From Streptomyces sp. AM 2-1-1 (GTDB taxonomy: Bacteria; Actinomycetota; Actinomycetes; Streptomycetales; Streptomycetaceae): a stretch of 64,000 bases of DNA. A program made the translations under genes and the position numbers. The stretch spans positions 1,178,001 through 1,242,000 of the forward strand of contig NZ_CP119147.1 in the NCBI RefSeq assembly GCF_029167645.1. Direction: 5' to 3'. Below, one piece after another: positions 43,465 to 55,393 of the stretch; the first letter of the stretch is position 1; the number at the start of each line of letters is the position of its first letter. The notes beneath the pieces were generated by a model that was not told the origin of the DNA, did not search any database, and worked only from the letters and a program-made list of their open reading frames with translations.

Positions 43465-44697
43465 TCAGGAGACCGGCCGGGAGTCGGTCCACACCGACTC
43501 GAACTCCTCGCGGTACGTCTCGAACAGCCCGTGCTCGGTGTCCTGCCCCGCCCGGACGACGGCACGCCCGCCGCCCCGGAGGACGAGGACGGGGGCCTCC
43601 ATCCCGCGTGCGCGGCGCAGATAGGGCTGGACGACTCCCACCGCCTCCGGGCCGTCACCGTCCACCAGGTAGGCGGTGAAGCGCGGGGTCTCGTCGAACA
43701 CCTGGATCTGGAAGGCCCCCGGGTCGCGGAGCCTGGCCCGTACGCGGCGCATGTGCAGGATGTTCATCTCCACCGACCGGCTCAGCTCGCCCTTGCGGAG
43801 GTTGAGTTCCCGCTCGCGGCGGCGGACCGCGCTGCTGGCCGGGTTGATGAAGAGGAGACGGATCCGGCAGCCGGTCTCGGCGAGCCGGACCAGGCGCCGC
43901 CCGGAGAAGTTCTGCACCAGCAGGTTGAGCCCTATGCCGATCGCGTCGAGCCGCCGGGAGTTGCCGAACAGGTCCTCGGCGGGGAGCTGGCGCTGGAGCC
44001 GGACCCGGTCCGGGTGGACGGAGACCACGTCGGCGTACCGGTCACCGACGAGGGACTCCACGGCGTCGACCGGCAGCCGGTCGGCGGACGGGACGGCGGC
44101 CCCGCCGCCGAGGATGGTGAGCAGGCGCTGGGAGGCCCGTTCGGCCTGCGCGTGGACCGCCTCGTTGAGCGCGCGGTTGCGGGAGACGACGTTGCGGGCG
44201 ACCTCCAGCTCGTCGAGGGCCAGCTCGACCTCGCGCCGGTCGTCGAAGTACGGTTCGAAGCAGGGCCAGTGCTGGACCATCAGCTCGCGGAGCTGCGGCA
44301 GGGTCAGGAAACTCAGGACGTTGTCGTCGGCCGGGTCGAGCAGGTAACCCTTGCGGCGGGAGACCTCGCGCACCGCGACGGCCCGCTGCACCCACTCCTG
44401 TCCGGCGGGCCCGGCGGCGGCCACCACCCACTCGTCGCCGTGCACCGGCGCGTAGACGGGGCGCAGCACGGCGGCGACGACCGCACGGAGCCGCTGTTCG
44501 ACGAGATTCAGCCAGATGTACGCCCGTCCGGCGCGCTGGGCGCGGGTGCGCACCTCGCTCCAGTCCTCGGCGTTCCAGCCCAGCTCCGCGCCGATCTCCA
44601 GGGGCTGCGCCAGGGATACCGTCCCGGGCGGCGCGTCGTTCGGCTCCCCCTCGTGACTCACCTCACCCGGAGGCAGCTCGAACCCTCCCGAGCTCAC
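43465..44697 (-). CDS. SAV2148-type HEPN domain protein
   Basis: A 410-residue cytosolic protein matching the Streptomyces SAV2148 family: SSGGFELPPGEVSHEG at the start, then GRAYIWLNLVEQRLRAVV, LLDPADDNVLSFLTLPQLRE, and a C-terminal region with LLFINP and HMRRVRARL. An R-x6-H motif (RALNEAVH) fits the HEPN RNase/nucleotide-binding signature. HEPN proteins act in RNA cleavage or stress control, but this family is uncharacterised. The GTG at 44697 was preferred because GGAAGG lies about ten bases upstream; TTG and GTG starts at 44727 and 44715 are alternatives. Confidence 0.85.
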   Translation of the reverse strand: MSSGGFELPPGEVSHEGEPNDAPPGTVSLAQPLEIGAELGWNAEDWSEVRTRAQRAGRAYIWLNLVEQRLRAVVAAVLRPVYAPVHGDEWVVAAAGPAGQEWVQRAVAVREVSRRKGYLLDPADDNVLSFLTLPQLRELMVQHWPCFEPYFDDRREVELALDELEVARNVVSRNRALNEAVHAQAERASQRLLTILGGGAAVPSADRLPVDAVESLVGDRYADVVSVHPDRVRLQRQLPAEDLFGNSRRLDAIGIGLNLLVQNFSGRRLVRLAETGCRIRLLFINPASSAVRRRERELNLRKGELSRSVEMNILHMRRVRARLRDPGAFQIQVFDETPRFTAYLVDGDGPEAVGVVQPYLRRARGMEAPVLVLRGGGRAVVRAGQDTEHGLFETYREEFESVWTDSRPVS

Positions 44698-45089
44698 CCG
44701 CGTACCGCCTTCCACTCCCCCACCCAACGATCACGGAAGGGTACTCCGCGAGCCCGGACCCGTGCAGCCCTCTGCTGAGGACGCTCCGTCAACTGGTCGA
44801 TACGGAAAGCGGGTTCCACGGCGGCCCCAAAGGGGTAGTGAGCTGATTCATAGTGAGGTGACCAGCGCGGGCGCGGTGTTCCGGGCCGAGGGAGGGTGCG
44901 CGCGGGGCGACGAGCCGAAGGGGTGTCACGTGGTGCGGTGTGTTGACGGCCTACGCCGGGGTACACGGCGCACGGCACCGCCCGTTCGCGACCGCACCGG
45001 CCGACGTACTAGGTACGCGCCCCTCTTTCGGGGATTATCTGGCTGAAGAACCGCACCGCACCCGGATCAGAAGTGGAAGAGTCATATCT
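44698..45089. other. Divergent intergenic region, HEPN gene / glgX
   Basis: About 390 bases with no gene. It includes CGTAC-TAG-GTACG (45005-45017) and CCCC-TCTTTC-GGGG (45021-45034), two small palindromes within 85 bases of the glgX start that could be operator and leader structures. A patch near 44847-44865 (gagctgattcatagtgagg) is relatively A/T-rich and may hold a promoter. Confidence 0.4.
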
Positions 45090-47279
<2,190 letters not shown>

Positions 47280-47289
47280 GACCGGCGCG

Positions 47290-47312
47290 GGTGCGGGGCC
47301 CGGCCCCGCATC
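47290..47312 (+). terminator. Terminator after glgX
   Basis: TGCGGGGCC (47292-47300) and its exact complement (47302-47310) around a single base, extendable by two pairs. It begins 11 bases after the stop and precedes treY, which therefore probably has its own promoter. Confidence 0.6.
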
Positions 47313-47425
47313 CGCACGCGTGCCCGCCGTCCGGGTGAATCCTCCCGGGTGCATTGGTGCGGTCGCGGGCAGCCGGGCGCCGGGCGGGTGGCACGGACGG
47401 GCCGTGAGTGGGTACGTAACCGGGC

Positions 47426-49825
47426 ATGACCCCCACCGCCACGTACCGGCTCCAGCTCCAACCGGACTTCACCTTCGCGGACGCCGGGGAGGCGGTCGCG
47501 TACCTCGCTTCGCTCGGAGTCTCCCATCTGCACCTCTCCCCCGTCCTGGAGGCGGTGCCCGGTTCCCGTCACGGGTACGACGTCACCGATCCCGGCCGGG
47601 TCCGCGCCGAACTGGGCGGGGAGGAAGGGCTGCGCCGGCTCTCGGCGACGGCCCGCGCGCACGGGCTCGGGCTGATCGTCGACATCGTGCCGAACCACAT
47701 GGCCGCGTCCCCGCGGTACAACAGGGCGCTGTGGGAGGTCCTGCGCGAGGGCCCGGGCACACCGTACGCACGCTGGTTCGACATCGACTGGGAGGGCGGC
47801 GGCGGGAAGGTTCTGCTGCCCGTCCTCGCCGGGCCGGTCGGCGACGAGCTGGAGCGGTTCGCCGTCGCGGAGAACGGGACCGTGCTCCGCTACGGCGAGC
47901 AGGAGTTCCCGCTCCGGCCGGGCACCGGAGGACTGGCGCTCCCGGAGCTGCTGGAGGCCCAGCACTACCGGCTCGGCTGGTGGCGGCTGGCCCGTACCGA
48001 GCTCAACTACCGGCGCTTCTTCACCATCTCGGACCTGATCGCGGTCCGCGTCGAGCATCCCGAGGTCTTCGACGCCACCCACGGCAAGATCCTCGAACTC
48101 GTCCGCGACGGGGTCGTGGAAGGGCTGCGGATCGACCATCCGGACGGCCTCGCCGATCCCGCCGGGTACCTGGAGCGGCTGGCAGCGGGGACGGGCAGCC
48201 GGTGGACGGTGGTGGAGAAGATCCTCACGGACGAGGAGACCCTCCCGGCGGGCTGGGCGGTGGCCGGAACCACCGGTTACGACGCACTGCACCGCATCGA
48301 CGGGCTCTTCACCGACCCGACGGGCACCGCCGAACTCCTCGGCCACTACCGCACCTTCGCGAACCCGGAGTCCGACAGAGGTGGCTCCTGGGCACAGACC
48401 GCACGGCGGGCCGCCCGGCACGTCGTCGGCCACGACCTCGCCGCCGAGACGGCCTGGCTCACCCGGCTGGCCGTACGGATCTGCGAGCGGGACCCGGCTC
48501 TGCGCGACCACGCGCCGTGGGCGCTGCACACCGCCGTACGGGAACTCCTCGTCCGGCTCCCGGTCTACCGGCCGTACGTCAGGGCCGGTGGCGCGGTGCC
48601 CGAGTCGGCCGTCGCGGCGGTGCCGGACCGGGCGGTGCGCGACGCGAAAGCCGTGTTCGCCGTACCGGAGGAGGCCGGGGCGGTCGACGTGGTGCGGGAG
48701 CTGGCGCTGGGCCGGCTGGGGGACGGACCCGATCAGGTCTCCTTCTGCGCCCGGTTCGCCCAGACCGCGTCCGCCCTGCACGCCAAGTCGGTGGAGGACA
48801 CGGCGTTCTACCGGTACGTCCCGCTGATCTCGGCGACCGAGGTGGGCGGCCGGCCGGGCACCCCGGCCGTCGAGCCGGCCGCCTTCCACGCCTTCTGCAC
48901 CCGCCTGGCCCGGGACTGGCCCGCCACCGGCACGGTGCTGACCACCCACGACACGAAGCGCAGCGCCGACGTCCGGGCCCGGATCGCGGTCCTCTCCGAA
49001 TGCCCCTCGTGGTGGGCCACGTTGGTGGGCGAACTGACGCGGGCGACCACGGTGGCGGCTCCGGACGGACAGCTGGCGTGGCAGGCGTGGCAGTCGGCCT
49101 TCGGCTGCGTGGACCTGCCGGCCTCCGAGGCGACGGGCAGGCTGGAGCCCGCGCTGCTCAAAGCCGTGCGCGAGGCGGGTCTCCACACCACCTGGACCGA
49201 GCCCGACTCCTCGTACGAGCGCGCGGTCTCGGATTTCGTCGCGGCCGGGCCGGGCAGCGCGGCGGGGCCCGCCCGGGACCTGCTCGCCTCCTTCGCCCGC
49301 TCGCTCGCCCCGCAGGTGCGGGCCAACGTCCTGGGGGCGGCGCTCGTCCACCTGACGATGCCGGGGGTCCCCGACCTGTACCAGGGAACCGAGCGGGAGT
49401 ACCTCGCCCTGGTGGACCCCGACAACCGGCGGCCTTTCGCGCGACCGGAGGCGGGGGAACCCGGCGAGAAGGCGGCGGTGACCGCCGCCGCCCTCCGGCT
49501 CCGCGCCGAACGTCCGGACGTCTTCGGCGAGTCGGGTACGTACGTCCCGCTCACTCCGCGAGGACCGGCCGCGGACCACGCCCTCGCGTTCTGCCGTTCG
49601 GGGGAGGTGGTCACGGCGGTGACCCGGCTCTCGCTCCGGCTCGACGAGGCGGGCGGCTGGCAGGACACCGTCCTGCCGTTGCCCGGCTCCGGCCCCTGGC
49701 ACGACGTCCTCGCCGCGGAGGGCGAGTTCGGCGGCGGTGAGGTGAAGGTGGCCGAGCTCTTCGCCGAGCGACCGGTCGCCCTGCTCAGGAAGGGTCCGCG
49801 CGGACGGGGTGCGGGAAAGGGCTGA
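47426..49825 (+). CDS. treY: Maltooligosyl trehalose synthase
   Basis: A 799-residue GH13 intramolecular transglucosylase that turns the reducing end of a maltodextrin into a trehalose unit. Hallmarks are TATYRLQLQPDFTFADA at the start, HLHLSPVLEAVPGSRHGYDV, GLRIDHPDGLADP with the nucleophile Asp, TVVEKIL with the acid/base Glu, and TTHDTKRSADVRARI near residue 510. The full length fits the family. The partner hydrolase treZ is 3.7 kb downstream, separated by three opposing genes. Confidence 0.95.
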   Translation: MTPTATYRLQLQPDFTFADAGEAVAYLASLGVSHLHLSPVLEAVPGSRHGYDVTDPGRVRAELGGEEGLRRLSATARAHGLGLIVDIVPNHMAASPRYNRALWEVLREGPGTPYARWFDIDWEGGGGKVLLPVLAGPVGDELERFAVAENGTVLRYGEQEFPLRPGTGGLALPELLEAQHYRLGWWRLARTELNYRRFFTISDLIAVRVEHPEVFDATHGKILELVRDGVVEGLRIDHPDGLADPAGYLERLAAGTGSRWTVVEKILTDEETLPAGWAVAGTTGYDALHRIDGLFTDPTGTAELLGHYRTFANPESDRGGSWAQTARRAARHVVGHDLAAETAWLTRLAVRICERDPALRDHAPWALHTAVRELLVRLPVYRPYVRAGGAVPESAVAAVPDRAVRDAKAVFAVPEEAGAVDVVRELALGRLGDGPDQVSFCARFAQTASALHAKSVEDTAFYRYVPLISATEVGGRPGTPAVEPAAFHAFCTRLARDWPATGTVLTTHDTKRSADVRARIAVLSECPSWWATLVGELTRATTVAAPDGQLAWQAWQSAFGCVDLPASEATGRLEPALLKAVREAGLHTTWTEPDSSYERAVSDFVAAGPGSAAGPARDLLASFARSLAPQVRANVLGAALVHLTMPGVPDLYQGTEREYLALVDPDNRRPFARPEAGEPGEKAAVTAAALRLRAERPDVFGESGTYVPLTPRGPAADHALAFCRSGEVVTAVTRLSLRLDEAGGWQDTVLPLPGSGPWHDVLAAEGEFGGGEVKVAELFAERPVALLRKGPRGRGAGKG

Positions 49826-49864
49826 GCGGTGCCGGCGGCGCGGACCGGGCGGGCGCCGGACTCC

Positions 49865-50446
49865 TCAGAGGGTGGGCGGCGGGGCCGGTGGCAGAGCGGG
49901 GGGCGCGGTCAGGCGGAAGGTCATGTGGCCGAAGCTCACCTGGTCCCCCTCCCGGACCGGGACGAGGCCGACGACCCGTTGCCCGTTGACGCAGGTGCCG
50001 TTGGTCGAGCCGAGGTCGCGGAGCAGCCAGATCCGTCCCCGTGCGGTGAGTTCGGCGTGGTTGCGGGAGACGGTCTCGTGGTTGAGCCGCAGTCCGTTGC
50101 CCGGGTCGCGGCCGATGAGCAGCGGGTGCGGCCCGGGTGCGGGCAACAGGAGTTGGGGGAGCTTGCCGGACCGCCAGGCCATCCGCAGCCGTCCCGGGAA
50201 GCCGGAGACCCCGCCCACCGCGCGCAACAGGACACGGCCCCAGGCGCGTTCCTCGTGCAGGTCGGCGGTGAGCGCCAGCAGATCCTCGGAGCGGTGGGCG
50301 GAGAGGGCGAGTTCCATCCGGCGCAGGAAGGTGTCGTGGGAGAGCCGGCCCTGGGCGGCGCCCTCGCGCAGCACCCCGAGGACACGGTCGCGCTGGGCGT
50401 CGGACACCCGCGCGGGATACGTGTGGAACTCGGAGGAGGACGTCAC
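49865..50446 (-). CDS. DUF1707 and FHA domain protein
   Basis: A 193-residue protein. A DUF1707 helix-strand domain (about 14-66, ARVSDAQRDRVLGVLREGAA then RLSHDTFLRRMELALSA) is joined to a forkhead-associated domain (about 105-185) with IGRDPGNGLRL, SRNHAEL and LGSTNGTCVNG. The FHA part should bind phosphothreonine peptides, linking it to Ser/Thr kinase signalling. DUF1707 is common at the N-terminus of actinobacterial membrane or FHA proteins. It starts with GTG, and its end faces treY across 39 bases. Confidence 0.9.
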   Translation of the reverse strand: MTSSSEFHTYPARVSDAQRDRVLGVLREGAAQGRLSHDTFLRRMELALSAHRSEDLLALTADLHEERAWGRVLLRAVGGVSGFPGRLRMAWRSGKLPQLLLPAPGPHPLLIGRDPGNGLRLNHETVSRNHAELTARGRIWLLRDLGSTNGTCVNGQRVVGLVPVREGDQVSFGHMTFRLTAPPALPPAPPPTL

Positions 50447-50560
50447 CCCGTGATTGTCGGGCCGAGCGGCCCGAGGTGTCCAGCGGCGGTGTCGGCCGGC
50501 CGCGCGACCCGGGGCGCGAGGGCCGGGCGGCTCCCAACCGGCCGGGGGGCCGTGCCCGGA

Positions 50561-51745
50561 TCACCCGGCGGCCGGATCCTCCGGACCGGCGGGCGGTACG
50601 GGCGCGGCCGGCCCGGCGGGCGCGCCCGTACCGGCCGGCGCCGCGTCCCGTGCCACCTCCGAGAGCCAGCGCAGCCGCAGCAGCTGTTCCTCCGGGATCG
50701 CCGCGTCCTCGCCGCGCGGACCGACGTTGAGCAGCAGGTTGCCGCCGTCCGCGGCGGTGTCGCGGACCAGTGCCGTGAGGGCGTCGCGGCCGAGGAAGGC
50801 GGTGGGCGGGGAGTTGCGGTTGTAGCCGAAGCTGTGGTCGATGCCGCGCGTGATCTCGTACGGGTCGGGGCCGGAGTAGCGGGTGAACTCCGGGGTGCGG
50901 AAGTCGTAGGAGGGGGGCTTGCGCGGGACGAAGCCCTCGCCCCGGGCGACCGTGCGCCGTTCCCAGCGGTTGTGGAGGGTCCCGGCGCCGGGGAGGGCGA
51001 AGGTGCGCCAGAGCGGTGAGCGCGGCAGCAGCCGGTCGTTGACCACGCCGTGCGGGACGGTGAAGCGGTAGAAGTCGATCAGCCGGCGGACCTCGGGTGC
51101 GCCGGCCGGCCAGGCGATGTCGTTCCAGAGGATGTCCGGGCGGTAGCGGCGTACCAGCTCGCGCAGTTGGGCGTCGGCGTAGCCGGGGTAGGAGCCGCGC
51201 GGCACGGAGGCGAGCATGTCGGCGGCGGTGCCGACCGGGCGGTCGTCGAAGGTCCAGTCGAGTCCGCCGGAGTAGTACACCCCGAAGCGCAGACCTTCGG
51301 CCCTGACCGCTTCGGCGAACTCCCCGACCACGTCACGGGTGGTGTGCCAGCCGGTCCGGTGCGGGTTCTTCACCCCGGAGGGCCACAGGCAGTAACCGTC
51401 GTGGTGCTTGGTGACGAGGACGGCGTAGCGGGCCCCGGCGGCGCGGAAGGCGCGCGCCCAGGCGGCCGGGTCCCAGCTCGCCAGCCCGTCCTCGAACTCC
51501 CCGCCGAAGTCGGTGTAGGGCTTGTCGCCGTAGGTGGCCCGGTGGTGGGCGAAGACCGGGCTGCCGGGGAAACGGAGCCCGTTCTCGTACCACTCGGCGT
51601 ACGGGGTCCAGGCGAGCGGGGCTGCCCGGCCGGCCTCGGGGAGATCCTCCGGCGGGGTGCGGGGCGGCGCCCATCCCGGTACCGACGCGGGCGTCCAGTG
51701 AACGAGGATTCCCAGGCCGGCCTGGGTCCACCATCGAGCAACCAT
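50561..51745 (-). CDS. GH29 alpha-L-fucosidase-like enzyme
   Basis: A 394-residue TIM-barrel glycosidase. Family features are WWTQAGLGILVHWTPASVP, YAVLVTKHHDGYCLWPS and RPDILWNDIAWP, with the Asp of WND as the likely nucleophile. GGNLLLNVGPRGEDAAIP closes the barrel. A Pro/Ala tail (about 370-394) follows. There is no signal peptide, so it acts on imported fucosides. It lies 59 bases downstream of the GH1 gene on the same strand and may be co-transcribed with it. Confidence 0.9.
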   Translation of the reverse strand: MVARWWTQAGLGILVHWTPASVPGWAPPRTPPEDLPEAGRAAPLAWTPYAEWYENGLRFPGSPVFAHHRATYGDKPYTDFGGEFEDGLASWDPAAWARAFRAAGARYAVLVTKHHDGYCLWPSGVKNPHRTGWHTTRDVVGEFAEAVRAEGLRFGVYYSGGLDWTFDDRPVGTAADMLASVPRGSYPGYADAQLRELVRRYRPDILWNDIAWPAGAPEVRRLIDFYRFTVPHGVVNDRLLPRSPLWRTFALPGAGTLHNRWERRTVARGEGFVPRKPPSYDFRTPEFTRYSGPDPYEITRGIDHSFGYNRNSPPTAFLGRDALTALVRDTAADGGNLLLNVGPRGEDAAIPEEQLLRLRWLSEVARDAAPAGTGAPAGPAAPVPPAGPEDPAAG

Positions 51746-51804
51746 GGCGCGAAGTATCGGTCACCGGGGCCCGGTCGGGAAGACCCGTCCGGGCCGCCCT
51801 CCGG

Positions 51805-53244
51805 TCAGGCGGGGCGGACGGCGGCCGGTTCCGGCTCCCCGGTGGGCGGCTGTCCGATGATCTTGATCGCCGGCCGGCCGGCCTCCGGCGCGTCCGGTGC
51901 GCGTTGGGCCCGGATGACCTCGCGGTACCACGCGTAGGACTCCTTGGGGGTCCGGCGCAGGGTCTCGTAGTCGATGTGCACGAGCCCGAAGCGCTTGCTG
52001 GCGCCCTCGGTCCACTCCACGTTGTCCGTCAGGGACCAGGTGAAGTAGCCGCGTACGTCCACGCCTTCACCGATCGCGGCGTGCAGCGCGCCCAGGTGGC
52101 CCTCCAGGAAGGAGATGCGTCGGGTGTCACTGACGGCATCGTCCACCGCGCAGCCGTTCTCGGTGATGTAGAGCGGTGGCAGCCGGTCGCCGTAGCGGTC
52201 GCGGAGCTGGACGAGGGTCTCGCGCAGTCCGTCCGGGACCACCGGCCAGCCGAAGTCCGTCTTCTCGTACCCCTCGATCTCCCGGATTCCGAAGGGGAGT
52301 TCGGCGGGGATCTCGAATCCGGCGAAGGATGCGAGCGTGTCGGGCCGGCGGGGCGCGCCGACGAGAGTGGGGTTGTAGTAGTTGACGCCGTACCAGTCGA
52401 GTGGGGTGGAGATGGTCTTCAGGTCGTCGGCGACCGGGCCCGGCATCAGCGCGGCGAACCCTTCGTCGGGGTAGCGGCCGGCGAGCAGCGGGTCGGCGAA
52501 GAGCCAGTTGGTGAGGGTGTCGTAGAGGCGGGCGGCGTCCCGGTCCTCGTCCGAGTCGCCGGCCGTCCAGACGGGGGTGTGCGAGACGGCGATGCCGATG
52601 TTGGCGGCCCCGGCGGCGCGCAGCGCCCGCACGGCCAGTCCGTGGGCGAGGAGCTGGTGGTGGGCGGCGGGCAGGGCGTCGAAGAGCAGGGTGCGGCCGG
52701 GCGCGTGCTCGCCGAGGGCGTAGCCCAGCAGGGTCACCTCCGCGGGCTCGTTGAGGGTGATCCACATGGGGACGCGGTCGGCGAGCCGTTCGGCGACGAT
52801 GCCCGCGTACTCGGCGAAGCGGTAGGCGGTGTCGCGGTTGAGCCAGCCGCCCTCCTCGTCCAGCGGCAGCGGGGTGTCCCAGTGGTAGAGCGTGGGGGCG
52901 GGGGTGACGCCCCGGGCGCAGAGCTCGTCGACGAGCCGGTCGTAGAAGTCGAGCCCGGCCGGGTTGACCGCGCCGCTGCCGCCGGGGACCACGCGGGGCC
53001 AGCTGATGGAGAAGCGGAAGGCGTCGGCGCCGAGCCCGGCGAGCAGCCCGACGTCCTCGCGCCAGTGTTCGTGGAAACCGGTTCCCCGGGTGGTGTCCGT
53101 CCCGTCCTTGATGCGACCGGGGACGGCGGCGAAGGCGTCCCAGCCCGAGAGGCCCTTTCCGTCGGCCTCGACGGCTCCCTCGGTCTGGAACGCGGAGGCG
53201 GAGGCTCCCCAGAGGAAGCCGGGTGGGAACTTCGGCACGGTCAT
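51805..53244 (-). CDS. GH1 beta-glucosidase
   Basis: A 479-residue family 1 glycosidase. The acid/base is E166 in TLNEPAE and the nucleophile E362 in ITENG; the N-terminal signature is FLWGASASAFQTEGA. It lacks a signal peptide and should hydrolyse imported beta-glucosides such as cellobiose. GGAGG is five bases before the chosen ATG; the ATG at 53256 and longer readings to 53358 are less likely. It heads a unit with the GH29 gene and is divergent from treZ. Confidence 0.94.
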   Translation of the reverse strand: MTVPKFPPGFLWGASASAFQTEGAVEADGKGLSGWDAFAAVPGRIKDGTDTTRGTGFHEHWREDVGLLAGLGADAFRFSISWPRVVPGGSGAVNPAGLDFYDRLVDELCARGVTPAPTLYHWDTPLPLDEEGGWLNRDTAYRFAEYAGIVAERLADRVPMWITLNEPAEVTLLGYALGEHAPGRTLLFDALPAAHHQLLAHGLAVRALRAAGAANIGIAVSHTPVWTAGDSDEDRDAARLYDTLTNWLFADPLLAGRYPDEGFAALMPGPVADDLKTISTPLDWYGVNYYNPTLVGAPRRPDTLASFAGFEIPAELPFGIREIEGYEKTDFGWPVVPDGLRETLVQLRDRYGDRLPPLYITENGCAVDDAVSDTRRISFLEGHLGALHAAIGEGVDVRGYFTWSLTDNVEWTEGASKRFGLVHIDYETLRRTPKESYAWYREVIRAQRAPDAPEAGRPAIKIIGQPPTGEPEPAAVRPA

Positions 53245-53510
53245 TTCGGCCTCCATCAGCCGTACGTCGGCGTACGTATGAGCAGGATCGGGCAGGGCAA
53301 TGATCAGAGCAGACCTTAAGGGGTGTTCCGTACTCCTGCGCGCGGATGCACGGAACACGGGACATCCCCGTGGTGGAACCGGTCCAGTATTCCGGGCCGC
53401 GCGTGCGACTTCAGCCGATCATGGAAGCCGCCGGGGACTTTCCGCCGGCGCATCCGGTTTTTCGTACGCATCACTGACACACGACGGACATGACGGACGG
53501 GGAGTGGCGG

Positions 53511-55271
53511 ATGCGGTTCGAGGTGTGGGCCCCCGGGGCGGAGTCGGTCGGACTCCAGTTGTCCGGTACACGGCTGCCGATGGGGCGCGACGGGTCCCGT
53601 GCGGGCTGGTGGACGGCCGAGGCGGACGCGGCCGGGGGTGACCGGTACGGCTTCTCGGTGGACGGGGGTCCGCCCCTCCCCGATCCGCGCACGCGCCGCC
53701 AGCCGGACGGACCGGACGGGCTGAGCGCGGTCGTCGACCAGGACGCGTACGTCTGGCGGAGCGAGTGGCGGGGGCTCGGGCTGCCGGGCGGCGTGCTGTA
53801 CGAGCTCCACGTGGGGACGTACACGGGCGAGGGCACCTTCGACGCGGCGGCCGGACGGCTGGGCCATCTGGCGGAACTCGGCGTCACCCACGTGTCGCTG
53901 ATGCCGGTCTGCCCCTTCCCCGGCACGCACGGCTGGGGGTACGAGGGCGTGTCGCTCTGGGCCGTCCACGAGCCGTACGGCGGACCCGAGGGGCTGAAGC
54001 GCTTTGTCGACACCGCGCACGGGCTGGGGCTGGCGGTGCTGCTGGACGTGGTCCACAACCATCTCGGTCCGTCCGGCAACTACCTCCCCGTGTTCGGCCC
54101 GTACTTCACCGAGACGCACCACACCCCGTGGGGCGCGGCGGTCAACCTCGACGCCCCCGGATCGGACGAGGTACGGGCGTACCTGCTGGGCAGTGCGCTG
54201 GCCTGGCTGCGCGACTACCGCCTCGACGGGCTGCGGCTGGACGCGGTGCACGCGCTCGCCGACACCCGGGCCCTGACCTACCTGGAGGAGCTGGCCGCCG
54301 GGGTGGACGCGCTGGCGGCCGAAGTGGGCAGGCCTCTGACGCTGATCGCCGAGTCCGACCTCTGCGACCCGCGCACGACGACGCCGCGCGCCTCGGGCGG
54401 GCTGGGTCTGCACGCCCAGTGGAACGACGACTTCCACCACGCGCTGCACACCGCGCTGACGGGTGAGGCGCAGGGCTACTACGCCGATTTCGCCGTCGCC
54501 CCGCTGGCCGCGCTGGCGAAGACGGTGACCCGGGCCTTCTTCCACGACGGCACGTACTCCACCTTCCGGGGGCGTACGCACGGCCGCCGGGTCGACGTGC
54601 ACCGCACCCCGGCCCACCGGTTCGTCGGCTACGCCCAGACCCACGACCAGATCGGGAACCGCGCCCTCGGTGACCGGCTCGCCGCCTCCCTCTCCCCCGG
54701 GCTCCTGGCGTGCGCGGCGGTGCTGGTGCTGACCGGCCCCTTCACGCCGATGCTCTTCATGGGCGAGGAGTGGGGGGCGCGGACCCCGTGGCAGTTCTTC
54801 ACCGACCACACCGATCCGGAGCTGGCCGAGGCCGTGCGCAACGGCCGGCGGCGGGAGTTCGGGGCGCACGGCTGGGCCGAGGAGGACATCCCCGACCCGC
54901 AGGACCCCGCGACGCGCGACCGCTCCTGCCTGGACTGGACCGAGCCGGAACGCGCTCCGCACGACCGGCTGCGGGCCTGGTACCGGGAGCTGATCGCGCT
55001 GCGGCGGGCCGTTCCCGACCTGTACGACCCGGACCTCGCCTCGGTGAAGGTCGCCTTCGACGAGGAGGCCCGCTGGCTGGCGCTGCGCCGGGGCGACGTG
55101 CGGATCGCGGTCAACCTCGCCGGCCGGCCCGTCGCGGTGCCCTGGGGCGGCGGGCACCACCGGGGCGGACCGGGGCGGGTCCTGGCGGCCTGGGAGCCCG
55201 TCGAGCCCCCGGGCCCGGACGGTCTGCTGAGGCTGCCCGCCGAATCCTGTGTGGTGCTCGGGACGACCTGA
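53511..55271 (+). CDS. treZ: Malto-oligosyltrehalose trehalohydrolase
   Basis: A 586-residue GH13 hydrolase that releases trehalose from maltooligosyl trehalose made by TreY. An N-terminal CBM48-like domain (FEVWAPGAESVGLQLSG) precedes the barrel: HVGTYTGEGTFDAAAGRL, GLRLDAVHAL with the nucleophile Asp, TLIAESD with the acid/base Glu, and QTHDQIGNRALGDRL, LFMGEEWG. The ATG at 53511 has GGGGAG six bases upstream; the ATG at 53490 has no ribosome site. The 53245-53510 gap holds the divergent promoters; none could be assigned. Confidence 0.94.
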   Translation: MRFEVWAPGAESVGLQLSGTRLPMGRDGSRAGWWTAEADAAGGDRYGFSVDGGPPLPDPRTRRQPDGPDGLSAVVDQDAYVWRSEWRGLGLPGGVLYELHVGTYTGEGTFDAAAGRLGHLAELGVTHVSLMPVCPFPGTHGWGYEGVSLWAVHEPYGGPEGLKRFVDTAHGLGLAVLLDVVHNHLGPSGNYLPVFGPYFTETHHTPWGAAVNLDAPGSDEVRAYLLGSALAWLRDYRLDGLRLDAVHALADTRALTYLEELAAGVDALAAEVGRPLTLIAESDLCDPRTTTPRASGGLGLHAQWNDDFHHALHTALTGEAQGYYADFAVAPLAALAKTVTRAFFHDGTYSTFRGRTHGRRVDVHRTPAHRFVGYAQTHDQIGNRALGDRLAASLSPGLLACAAVLVLTGPFTPMLFMGEEWGARTPWQFFTDHTDPELAEAVRNGRRREFGAHGWAEEDIPDPQDPATRDRSCLDWTEPERAPHDRLRAWYRELIALRRAVPDLYDPDLASVKVAFDEEARWLALRRGDVRIAVNLAGRPVAVPWGGGHHRGGPGRVLAAWEPVEPPGPDGLLRLPAESCVVLGTT

Positions 55272-55393
55272 GCCCGTCGGCCGCTTCCCGTGGAGCGGGC
55301 GGGCGGGATCGGGGACTGCGGTGTCCGGGGCGGGTGGGCAAGGCACCGGCCGTCTCCGGACCGGCAGGTGCGGCGGCCGGCGTCGTCGTCGGG